A stretch of DNA of 64,000 nt from the NCBI GenBank assembly GCA_001771585.1, contig MEUE01000004.1, forward strand, positions 49,977 to 113,976, given 5' to 3'. The number at the start of each line of letters is the position of its first letter. The stretch's first letter is position 1. This document shows, piece after piece, positions 7,755 to 15,078 of this stretch. Both the position numbers and the translations under genes were made by a program. Source of the DNA: a candidate division WOR-1 bacterium RIFOXYB2_FULL_46_45 (GTDB lineage: Bacteria > Margulisbacteria > WOR-1 > XYC2-FULL-46-14). A model generated the notes under the pieces. The model worked only from the letters and a program-made list of their open reading frames with translations. It was not told the origin of the DNA and did not search any database.

Positions 7755-9139
7755 AAGAACGATTTCTGCAAACGATCAAAGAATACAAGATGATCAAGCC
7801 CAAGGACATTGTTTTGGCCGGAGTTTCGGGAGGCGCCGATTCGGTTTCCCTTCTTCATCTTTTAAATGAAGCAAAAGAAGAATTGGATTTTACCCTCTAT
7901 GTGGCCCACTTAAATCATCTCTTGCGGCCGGACGCGGAGATCGACCAGCGTTTTGTTGAGGGGCTCTCCAAAAACCTGGGATTAACCTGCATCTCCGATT
8001 CGGTAAACGTTGCCGCCTACGCCGAAACCGAAAAAATGAACATCGAAAACGCCGCCCGCAAACTGCGCTACGAATTCTACCGCAACACCGCGCAAAAGAT
8101 CGGGGCAAACAAGATCGCTCTGGGGCACAACGCCGACGACAACGTTGAAACTTTTTTAATGCACCTGTTGAGGGGAGCGGGACTGAAGGGGTTGACCGGG
8201 ATCCCCCCTGTCAGAAAAAACATTGTCCGCCCGCTGATCAAAATCTGGCGGCGGGACATCGACAAATATATCGCCACGCTTAAGCTGGTTCCCAGAATCG
8301 ATCACACCAACTACGAGTCCAAATACCTGCGCAACCGCGTTCGCTTAAAATTGATCCCGCAGCTTAAAATTTATAATTTAAACATCAAGGATATCCTTTT
8401 GCAAACGATCCTTCTCTTAACCGAAGATTCGCTTTATCTGGAGAGAGAGGTCAAGCAAGCCCTGCAGGAGATCATCACCCGCCAGAGCGACTATGAGCTG
8501 GAACTTAATCTTGAAAAACTCCGCGCGCTTGACCCTCCGGTGCAGGGGCATTTTATCCGCGCGGCGATCGAACGGGTGAAAGGGAACCTGTCGGAACTGG
8601 CCTTCTCGCATATTCATGATATCTTAAAAAATCTTTATTCGAACGAAAGCTGGGAGTTGAACCTTCCGGAAAAGATTTTTGTGATCGGGACTCGCAGCAA
8701 GCTGACCATCACCAAAGAGAAGCCTCCTCTTCCCCAAAAAATTTCTTTCCGTTATAAACTGCCGATACCAGGCAAAGTTCTGATCGAAGAGATCGGAATG
8801 GAGATCATGGCCGAAATCGAAAGCAAAAAATCTTTCCAGGAGACCGAACCTTCCGCCGACACCGTCTATGTCGATTTTGACGAAGCGGGCAAAGAACTGC
8901 TGGTCAGGTCGCGCCGCGACGGCGACCGCTTCTATCCGCTCGGCATGAAGGGGGCAAAAAAGCTGCAGGACTTTTTTGTCGACAACAAAATAAATAAAGA
9001 GGATCGGGACCGGATTCCGATTGTTGAGGCGGAGGGACGCATCATCTGGGTAGCCGGACTGCGGATCGACGAAAGGGTCAAAGTCACCCGCAAGACCTCA
9101 AAAGTCATAAAACTACATGCGAATCATAGAAATCCATAA
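7748..9139 (+). CDS. tilS: tRNA(Ile)-lysidine synthetase
   Basis: The 463-residue protein has the PP-loop SGGADS at residues 27-32, the HxxDD-like ALGHNADDNVETFL and the LRGAGLKGLTGIPP block of the N-terminal catalytic domain, a middle TilS domain, and the C-terminal substrate-binding domain (DGDRFYPLGMKGAKKLQDFFVD). It converts C34 of tRNA-Ile2 to lysidine so that the CAU anticodon reads AUA. It overlaps the preceding membrane-protein gene by 7 bp and folP by 23 bp. A CAU tRNA lies at the head of the same unit, which is a sensible but unproven pairing of enzyme and substrate. Confidence 0.95.
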   Translation: MLKERFLQTIKEYKMIKPKDIVLAGVSGGADSVSLLHLLNEAKEELDFTLYVAHLNHLLRPDAEIDQRFVEGLSKNLGLTCISDSVNVAAYAETEKMNIENAARKLRYEFYRNTAQKIGANKIALGHNADDNVETFLMHLLRGAGLKGLTGIPPVRKNIVRPLIKIWRRDIDKYIATLKLVPRIDHTNYESKYLRNRVRLKLIPQLKIYNLNIKDILLQTILLLTEDSLYLEREVKQALQEIITRQSDYELELNLEKLRALDPPVQGHFIRAAIERVKGNLSELAFSHIHDILKNLYSNESWELNLPEKIFVIGTRSKLTITKEKPPLPQKISFRYKLPIPGKVLIEEIGMEIMAEIESKKSFQETEPSADTVYVDFDEAGKELLVRSRRDGDRFYPLGMKGAKKLQDFFVDNKINKEDRDRIPIVEAEGRIIWVAGLRIDERVKVTRKTSKVIKLHANHRNP

Positions 9140-10286
9140 CCTTCCGGAAGCCGAGGCCGAACTCCTAAAAATCAAAGCCGATCGACAGGGAATAAAAATA
9201 ATGGCTCCCAAAGCGGTTTTTCGCGCGGTTAAAATCGAAAAGCTCTCTCCGACCCAAAGCAACATTATTAAACAGGAAATGCTGGCTCTGGGGGGAGAAG
9301 CGGCGGTCAGCCGCGGCTCAATCAACCATTCGGAAAAAGAGGGAGGAGCGCTTCTTCTGGGAACGCTCCAACAATTTGAGGATTTAATAAAAAAGCTCCG
9401 GCAACATTGTTTTAGGCTCCCGGATATGGCTAAAGAGCTTGAGACGGTCCTGAAAAACTATACAGCTCCCCTCTCTTTAAAAATCGGAGGAAAAACTTGG
9501 CCGCTCGGCAAGAAAACTTATATCATGGGGATCCTAAATGTAACCCCCGATTCTTTTTCCGACGGCGGCTTGTTTTTTGACCATGAAAAAGCGATCGCGC
9601 ATGGCATGAAAATGATCGAAGAAGGGGCGGATATAATCGACATAGGCGGAGAATCGACCCGCCCCGGAGCAACTCCGGTTTCAATCAAAGAAGAGGTCAG
9701 AAGGATTGTGCCGGTAGTAAAAAAACTGGCAAAAGAGCTCCCGGTTTCAATAGACACCAGCAAATCCATCGTTACCCAAGCCGCCTTGGAAGCCGGAGCG
9801 GTGATGGTGAACGATGTCAGCGGGTTCCATCGTGATCCCAAAATGGCAAAGATAGCGGCAAAATTCAACGCGACTGTTACCATTATGCATATGCAAAAAC
9901 ATCCACATTATTTTGACCTGATCGGCAACATAATTTCCTATCTAAAAGAAGGGCTTGCAATTGCCCGAAATGCTGGTATACTAAATAACCAAATAATAGT
10001 TGACCCGGGATTCGGCTTCGGGAAGAGCGTCGAAGGCAACCTTGAGATTTTAAGGCGGCTTAAGGAATTAAAAGTTCTGGGGCATCCTCTCTTGGTTGGA
10101 ACCTCTCGCAAGTCATTTATCGGTAAAACGCTTAATCTGCCGGTTGAGGAGAGGATAGAAGGGACGATCGCGACGGTAGTCCTGGCGATCCAAAACGGGG
10201 CGGATATTATCCGAATCCATGACGTTAAAGAGATGAAACGATCCGCCAAAATGGCGGATAAAATTATACGAAGGAGGAGAATCTGA
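9117..10286 (+). CDS. folP: Dihydropteroate synthase with N-terminal extension
   Basis: The 389-residue protein joins an N-terminal region of about 130 residues to a complete pterin-binding TIM barrel. The barrel begins at IMGILNVTPDSFSDGG (about residue 139) and contains DIGGESTRPGA, the MVNDVSG motif, the GFGKS loop and GTSRKSFIG. It condenses 6-hydroxymethyl-dihydropterin diphosphate with p-aminobenzoate in folate synthesis. Longer DHPS proteins with this N-terminal part occur in several thermophile and deep-branching lineages; its role is not known. folK follows with a 1-bp overlap, so the consecutive folate steps are coupled. Confidence 0.95.
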   Translation: MRIIEIHNLPEAEAELLKIKADRQGIKIMAPKAVFRAVKIEKLSPTQSNIIKQEMLALGGEAAVSRGSINHSEKEGGALLLGTLQQFEDLIKKLRQHCFRLPDMAKELETVLKNYTAPLSLKIGGKTWPLGKKTYIMGILNVTPDSFSDGGLFFDHEKAIAHGMKMIEEGADIIDIGGESTRPGATPVSIKEEVRRIVPVVKKLAKELPVSIDTSKSIVTQAALEAGAVMVNDVSGFHRDPKMAKIAAKFNATVTIMHMQKHPHYFDLIGNIISYLKEGLAIARNAGILNNQIIVDPGFGFGKSVEGNLEILRRLKELKVLGHPLLVGTSRKSFIGKTLNLPVEERIEGTIATVVLAIQNGADIIRIHDVKEMKRSAKMADKIIRRRRI

Positions 10287-10948
10287 TGGCGAAGAAAAAA
10301 AAGAAAGCAGGGACAGGCCTTAGACCTGTCCGTTCCAACAAAAAAGGCCTTAGGCCTGTCCAAAAGGCAAAAAAAGTTGATGGAAAACACCCAAAAATAA
10401 AAGGTCCGCAAAGGGTTTTTTTGGCGTTGGGAAGCAATGTCGGCGACCGGGAAGAATATATAGAGCAGGCGGTTTTTTTAATCAGTAAGATTAAGGGGGT
10501 CGAGGTTCTGAAAAGGTCAACCAACCACGAAACCGAACCGGAAGGAGACACCGACCAGCCCTCTTTCATCAACGCCGCCCTTGAGATCAAGACCGAGCTC
10601 CCTCCGCAAAAACTGCTCAACGAATTTACCACCATTGAAAACGCCCTTGGGCGGGAAAGGGAGACCGAATGGGGACCGCGCACAATCGATATTGATCTCC
10701 TTTTCTACGGAAAAATGATTGTAAGCGAAGACAATCTACAGATCCCCCACCCCCTGATCCATGAGCGGACTTTTGTCTTGGAACCGATGAAAGAGATCGC
10801 TCCCGAATTTACCCATCCGGTGCTGGAAAAAACTATTGAAGAACTTTTTGAAGAAAGAAAAGTTGAAAGCGGGCATACATACGATGACGATCTACCGGGA
10901 TTCAAAAAAATCAAAGGGGCCATCTACGACGACTACGAACGTTGGTGA
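10286..10948 (+). CDS. folK: HPPK (6-hydroxymethyl-dihydropterin pyrophosphokinase) with repeat-derived N-terminus
   Basis: The enzyme proper starts at about residue 43 with VFLALGSNVGDREEYI and continues through NHETEPEGDTDQPSFINAA, the RxxxWGPRTIDIDLLFY signature and the IPHPLIHERTFVLEPM block. It makes the pyrophosphorylated pterin used by FolP. The first 40 residues are abnormal: very Lys-rich and containing two copies of a GLRPV peptide encoded by the GGACAGG palindromic repeat. A second oddity is a C-terminal extension beyond the usual end (EERKVESGHTYDDDLPGF). The start at 10286 has GGAGGAGA about 7 nt upstream, so the extended N-terminus is probably translated. Confidence 0.94.
   Translation: MAKKKKKAGTGLRPVRSNKKGLRPVQKAKKVDGKHPKIKGPQRVFLALGSNVGDREEYIEQAVFLISKIKGVEVLKRSTNHETEPEGDTDQPSFINAALEIKTELPPQKLLNEFTTIENALGRERETEWGPRTIDIDLLFYGKMIVSEDNLQIPHPLIHERTFVLEPMKEIAPEFTHPVLEKTIEELFEERKVESGHTYDDDLPGFKKIKGAIYDDYERW
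10311..10361. repeat. Two degenerate GGACAGG/CCTGTCC palindrome units inside folK
   Basis: GGACAGGCCTTAGACCTGTCC at 10311-10331 and GGCCTTAGGCCTGTCC at 10346-10361 form a tandem pair about 32 bp apart and give the repeated peptide GLRPV. The core matches the uvrA palindrome at 3732-3759 and the intergenic copy at 60043-60063. Confidence 0.8.
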
Positions 10949-11327
10949 GACAAAAAGGCTTGGAAAAGAACTGGCGAAGACCTTAAAAAATCACGACATT
11001 CTAGCTTTGTCCGGAGATCTGGGCGCGGGAAAAACGACGCTGATTCAGGGAATCTGCGAAGGGCTGGGAATTAAAGATTACGTCACCTCCCCTTCTTTTA
11101 CCATTATCAATGAGTACAATGGGAAATTACCCGTCTTCCACATCGACCTTTACCGACTGGAAGAGATTGAAAGCATCAAAGACCTCGGAATCGAAGAATA
11201 TTTTCAAAAAGATGGTATTATTATAATTGAATGGGCGGAGCGGATGTTCGATCTTCTACCCAAAAAAGCGCTAAAAATTAAAATAGAGGTAATTGATGAA
11301 AATACTCGGAATATCGTCCGCGACTAA
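10884..11327 (+). CDS. tsaE: tRNA threonylcarbamoyladenosine biosynthesis ATPase TsaE
   Basis: The P-loop GDLGAGKTTL, the TSPSFTIINEY segment, HIDLYRL and IIEWAERM are the full TsaE signature set. The protein is the ATPase partner of TsaB-TsaD in making t6A37 on ANN-decoding tRNAs. Start choice is awkward: the domain begins around NVGETKRLGKELAK, but no start codon lies close to it. ATG 10884 gives 147 residues and a 65-bp overlap with folK; the track's ATG 10836 gives 163. The stop overlaps tsaB by 32 bp. tsaE-tsaB-rimI is a conserved neighbourhood; tsaD and tsaC are not in the window. Confidence 0.88.
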   Translation: MTIYRDSKKSKGPSTTTTNVGETKRLGKELAKTLKNHDILALSGDLGAGKTTLIQGICEGLGIKDYVTSPSFTIINEYNGKLPVFHIDLYRLEEIESIKDLGIEEYFQKDGIIIIEWAERMFDLLPKKALKIKIEVIDENTRNIVRD

Positions 11328-11874
11328 AACAATCAGTGTTGGCTTGGTGGATCAAGACAAGTTATTGGCCGAACTTACATTCTCAGGCCTTGAAGCTTTT
11401 ACCGAAGACCTGATCGTTTATATAAAAAAGATAATTGATGAATCGGGAGTAAAACCGGAATGTATTGCGGTAACAGAGGGACCGGGAGCGTATTCGGGTC
11501 TGCGCGGCGGGATGGCGACGGCAAAAACATTGGCACAGGTTATGAAAATTCCGGTAGTCGGCGTTTCCACCCTTGAAGCGATTGCTTATAATATGATTGA
11601 TGTTGACGGAACCGTAGCGGCAGTGACCCACGCCAAGTCCGACGATTATAATTTTGCCTTGTTTGGAATAGCAAATAGAGAGATAAAACGACTAACCGAT
11701 GATCTGTTGGTTTCAAAAGACCGGCTTGAAAAAAAACTGGCCCACATCAAAAGATGCGACGGCTTACCACGCGGCAGCTCGGTTGCTTTTCTGGCGCAAG
11801 GGAAAGAAAAGGTTGATCTTCTAAAACTTCACCCCAAATATTCGCATAAGCCGAATATCAGGGAGTATAAATGA
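11296..11874 (+). CDS. tsaB: tRNA threonylcarbamoyladenosine biosynthesis protein TsaB
   Basis: A 192-residue protein of the ASKHA fold that lacks the catalytic metal site of TsaD and acts as its dimer partner. Diagnostic segments are ILGISSATKTISVGLV, ITVTEGPGAYSGLRGG-like (AVTEGPGAYSGLRGGMATAK) and VVGVSTLEAIAYN. ATG 11296 is preferred over the TTG at 11293 because AGAGGT lies 6 nt upstream of it. It is shorter than typical TsaB (about 230) in its C-terminal part. It overlaps rimI by 4 bp (ATGA). Confidence 0.92.
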   Translation: MKILGISSATKTISVGLVDQDKLLAELTFSGLEAFTEDLIVYIKKIIDESGVKPECIAVTEGPGAYSGLRGGMATAKTLAQVMKIPVVGVSTLEAIAYNMIDVDGTVAAVTHAKSDDYNFALFGIANREIKRLTDDLLVSKDRLEKKLAHIKRCDGLPRGSSVAFLAQGKEKVDLLKLHPKYSHKPNIREYK

Positions 11875-12293
11875 TCAAAATATTCCTGCTGACAGAAAAG
11901 GAGCTCCCCGAAGTTATCGCGATCGAAAATCTCTCTTTTCCTTTCCCCTGGAAACCGGAACAGTTCAGCAAAAACCTGCCGCAGTTTTATTGCGCTAAAA
12001 TCGACGATAAAGTCGTCGGCTTTATCGGGATAGAAAAAATCCACGATGAAGCGCATATTCTGCACATGGCGGTTGATCCGGCCTTTAGGCGCCAGGGGAT
12101 CGGAAAATTGATGCTTGAGGAAGCGCTAAAAACAGATGCTTCCAAATTTATTCTTGAAGTGCGTGAATCAAACTCCCCCGCCCGCTCGCTTTATGAGAGC
12201 TTCGGATTTAAAGAGGCGTACCGGCGGAAAAAATACTATAATGATAACGACGAAGACGCGCTGGTGATGATTTATGAAAAAAAACCTGCTTGA
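11871..12293 (+). CDS. rimI: GNAT acetyltransferase, RimI family
   Basis: The 140-residue protein is a single GNAT domain: NLSFPFPWKPEQF at the N-terminus, the acetyl-CoA binding R/QxxGxG/A loop as RRQGIGKLM near residue 66, and NSPARSLYESFGF near residue 103. RimI acetylates the N-terminal alanine of ribosomal protein S18 in E. coli; in many genomes it sits beside tsaB and tsaD as here. Its true substrate in this organism is not known. Its last 20 bp overlap metH. Confidence 0.88.
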   Translation: MIKIFLLTEKELPEVIAIENLSFPFPWKPEQFSKNLPQFYCAKIDDKVVGFIGIEKIHDEAHILHMAVDPAFRRQGIGKLMLEEALKTDASKFILEVRESNSPARSLYESFGFKEAYRRKKYYNDNDEDALVMIYEKKPA

Positions 12294-14667
12294 AGAATTA
12301 AAAAACCGAATATTGGTTATCGACGGAGCGATGGGTACCATGCTGATGCAAAACGGCATCCGCCCCGACGAAAACTTTGACCTCCAAAACATTAAAAATC
12401 CGGAAATAGTAAAGTCCGTGCATAAGGCCTATGTCGATGCCGGAGCGGATATAATAGAAACGAATACTTTCGGCGCAAACCGCCTAAAAGTCGGCGACAA
12501 AGTAAAAGAGATCAACCAGGTCGCAGTGAAACTGGCAAAGGAGGCCGGAGCACTTTTTGTCTGCGGATCGGTCGGACCTTTGGGAAAACTGCTCCAACCG
12601 TATGGGGAAGTAAGTTTTGATGAGGCCCACAGCATCTTCAAGGAACACATCGCCGCTTTGGCGGAAGCCGGAGCCGATTGCATATCGATTGAAACAATTT
12701 CCGATATACAGGAGATGCGGGCGGCGTTGATCGCGGCCAAAGAAGCAACGACCATCCCGATTATCGCCAGCATGACCTATGAAAAGGACGGCCGGACAAT
12801 TTTTGGAACACCGATTGAAGCGGCGGCGGTAACGCTCGAAGCCCTTGGAGCCGATATTATCTCCCTAAACTGCTCAACCGGACCGGAAGATATGCTGGCC
12901 ATAAGTGCAAAGCTCAAAGCTCAAAGTTCAAAGCCGATCATGGTGATGCCGAACGCCGGAATGCCGGATTTGGTTGACGGGAAAGCGGTCTATAAGATGA
13001 CGCCGGAAACCTTTGCCAAACACGCGGCTAAGTTTGTTGAATTGGGAGTCGCTATTGTGGGCGGTTGTTGCGGTACTTCACCTAAACATATCAAAGAGGT
13101 CGCAAAAACAGTTAAGTCCATGGAACCGCGAATTTATTCGCAGGTTCCACAACCAAATTCAAAATTCTCTTCTAGAACAAAGGTAGTGGAAATAAAAGAA
13201 GGAAAGCTTTTTGTCGTCGGTGAGAGGATCAATCCGACCGGAAGAAAAGCGTTGCGGGAAGAGATAAAAGCGGGAAAGTTCCACACGATCCGGCAGGAGG
13301 CGGTTGAACAGACCAAAGCCCGGGCCGATCTTTTGGATATAAATATCAGCATTCCGATGGGAGACGACGCGGCAATCATGCAAAAAGCGGTGGAGACGGT
13401 CGTCTCCGCCAGCGACCTGCCGCTGTCGATCGATTCACCAAACACAAACGCGATTGAAAGCGGATTGAAAAACTTCCCCGGGCGGGCATTACTCAATTCG
13501 GTAAATGGCAAAAAAGAAAGTTTGGAGAAAGTTCTCCCTCTGGTAAAAAAATACGGGGCAATGGTCATCGGACTCTGCCTTGACGAGAACGGGATCCCCA
13601 AAACCGTGCAGGAGAAAGTTGCAATTGCCAAAAAGATTATCGCAGCGGCGGAAAAACAAGGGATTTCTAAAGATCGGATGTTCATCGATACGCTGGTCAT
13701 GACCGCGGCGGTCTCTGTTGACGAAGCGCTTGAAACGTTAAAAGCTATTCCTGAAGTAAAAAAACTGGGGGTTCGGACAATCCTGGGCGTCAGCAATTGC
13801 TCCCACGGCCTCCCCCACCGGGCAATCGTAAACGGTATTTACCTCAAACTGGCCAGAATTTTTGGACTTGATGCCGGCATCATTGATCCACTCGACCCCG
13901 AAATTAATAAGGCCCTGGCATATACGCCGAAAGAAAACGATAAGGACCGGTTAATTGAGGAATTAAAGAACGAAGTAAAAAAATCTTTCAAACTGCCAAA
14001 AACCGGAACAACCGCGTTAAAAAGCAAAGATATTAAAGCGGACCTGCCGACTATAAAAGAGACAATTATTGAAGGAGACGCGGAATCAACCGTTAATCTG
14101 GTAATCGAGGCGTTAAAATCAATTGAACCGCAAAAAATCATAGATCAGGCGCTTATCCCCGGAATGGAAATCGTCGGCGGCAGGTTCTCCAAAAAAGAAA
14201 TCTTCCTACCCCAGGTCCTCGCTTCCGCGGAAGCGATGAAAAATGGTTTTGAACTCTGCAAAGCCAAGATTCCAAAAGATGAAATAAAAAGCGCGGGAAA
14301 GATCCTTCTGGCGACCGTTGAAGGAGACGTCCACGACATCGGTAAAAATATCGTCAAGATGATGCTGGAAAACAACGGCTTTGAAGCAATTGACCTTGGA
14401 AAAGATGTTCCGGCGAAAAAAATCATTGAAGCCGCGATCAAAGAAAAGCCGGCGGCGATCGCCCTTTCGGCGCTTTTGACCACCACGATGCTGGAGATGA
14501 AGCACGTCAAAGAAGAATTAAAGAAAAACGGGCTCAATATCCCAATCATCGTCGGCGGCGCGGTGGTTACCAACGACTTTGCGGTTGAAATCGGGGCATT
14601 GCACGGAGAGGACGCGGCCTGCGCGGTTACTCTGGCGAAAGAAATCCTTTCTCGATTGCCTTCTTGA
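12274..14667 (+). CDS. metH: Cobalamin-dependent methionine synthase lacking the reactivation domain
   Basis: The 797 residues give three of the four MetH modules. Residues 1-285 are the homocysteine methyltransferase barrel with zinc cysteines in NCSTGP and GGCCGTSPKHI. Residues 300-570 are the methyl-folate (pterin-binding) barrel from VVGERINPTGRKAL. Residues 600-797 are the cobalamin cap and Rossmann domain with DVHDIGKN supplying the lower-axial His. The AdoMet-binding activation domain (about 350 residues in E. coli) is absent, so reactivation must come from a separate protein or be unnecessary. Bases 12908-12933 are 7-bp CAAAGCT repeats encoding KLKAQSSK. The gene overlaps rimI and, tail to tail, the thioredoxin-like gene by 41 bp. 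Confidence 0.93.
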   Translation: MKKNLLEELKNRILVIDGAMGTMLMQNGIRPDENFDLQNIKNPEIVKSVHKAYVDAGADIIETNTFGANRLKVGDKVKEINQVAVKLAKEAGALFVCGSVGPLGKLLQPYGEVSFDEAHSIFKEHIAALAEAGADCISIETISDIQEMRAALIAAKEATTIPIIASMTYEKDGRTIFGTPIEAAAVTLEALGADIISLNCSTGPEDMLAISAKLKAQSSKPIMVMPNAGMPDLVDGKAVYKMTPETFAKHAAKFVELGVAIVGGCCGTSPKHIKEVAKTVKSMEPRIYSQVPQPNSKFSSRTKVVEIKEGKLFVVGERINPTGRKALREEIKAGKFHTIRQEAVEQTKARADLLDINISIPMGDDAAIMQKAVETVVSASDLPLSIDSPNTNAIESGLKNFPGRALLNSVNGKKESLEKVLPLVKKYGAMVIGLCLDENGIPKTVQEKVAIAKKIIAAAEKQGISKDRMFIDTLVMTAAVSVDEALETLKAIPEVKKLGVRTILGVSNCSHGLPHRAIVNGIYLKLARIFGLDAGIIDPLDPEINKALAYTPKENDKDRLIEELKNEVKKSFKLPKTGTTALKSKDIKADLPTIKETIIEGDAESTVNLVIEALKSIEPQKIIDQALIPGMEIVGGRFSKKEIFLPQVLASAEAMKNGFELCKAKIPKDEIKSAGKILLATVEGDVHDIGKNIVKMMLENNGFEAIDLGKDVPAKKIIEAAIKEKPAAIALSALLTTTMLEMKHVKEELKKNGLNIPIIVGGAVVTNDFAVEIGALHGEDAACAVTLAKEILSRLPS

Positions 14668-15061
14668 CGTTGTCGTCAAAATCGACAAAGACACTCTTGA
14701 TCGTCTTATCTTTATTTAACACAAAAGTGGTCGGGATCACCAAAATCTGATATTTCTCCGGTGAAACCAGATCGAAGTCCCGCACAACCGGAAAAGGGGC
14801 AGATAAAACCTCCGAATCTTCGTCCAGGGAGACCGCGGTTATTTCTATCCCCTTCTTCTTAAGTTTTTCATAAAGAGCCGAAAGGGCCGCCATCTCTTTC
14901 TGGCACGGTTCCGACCAGGAGGCGAAGAAGAATACAATTTGCGGCTTCGGCGCTAATTTAAAGAAGGTGACCGGGAATTCCCTCCCGATCTTTACTTCTG
15001 CAAAAGAGGTCGTACAGCAAGTAATGAGCAAGATAAAAAAAGCCAAGGATAATCTTTTCAT
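14627..15061 (-). CDS. Exported thioredoxin-like (TlpA/redoxin) protein with single cysteine
   Basis: A 144-residue protein with a signal peptide (MKRLSLAFFILLITCCTTSFA) and a thioredoxin fold: IVFFFASWSEPCQKEMAAL, a central ITAVSLDED strand, and the cis-Pro loop VIPTTFVLNKD. In TlpA-like proteins the active site is WCxPC; here it is WSEPC, so the attacking cysteine is replaced by Ser while the resolving Cys remains. A normal dithiol redox role is therefore unlikely; it might act as a monothiol protein or a binding protein. It sits 17 bp downstream of the histidine kinase gene and is probably co-transcribed. Confidence 0.85.
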   Translation of the reverse strand: MKRLSLAFFILLITCCTTSFAEVKIGREFPVTFFKLAPKPQIVFFFASWSEPCQKEMAALSALYEKLKKKGIEITAVSLDEDSEVLSAPFPVVRDFDLVSPEKYQILVIPTTFVLNKDKTIKSVFVDFDDNVKKAIEKGFLSPE

Positions 15062-15078
15062 ATCTTTGATTTCTAATT

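Noticed and set aside
12100-12274. Cobalamin or SAM riboswitch before metH
   Set aside because: metH starts inside rimI; there is no untranslated leader for an aptamer.
13134-13796. 220-codon minus-strand ORF opposite metH
   Set aside because: Antisense of the conserved pterin-binding domain of MetH.
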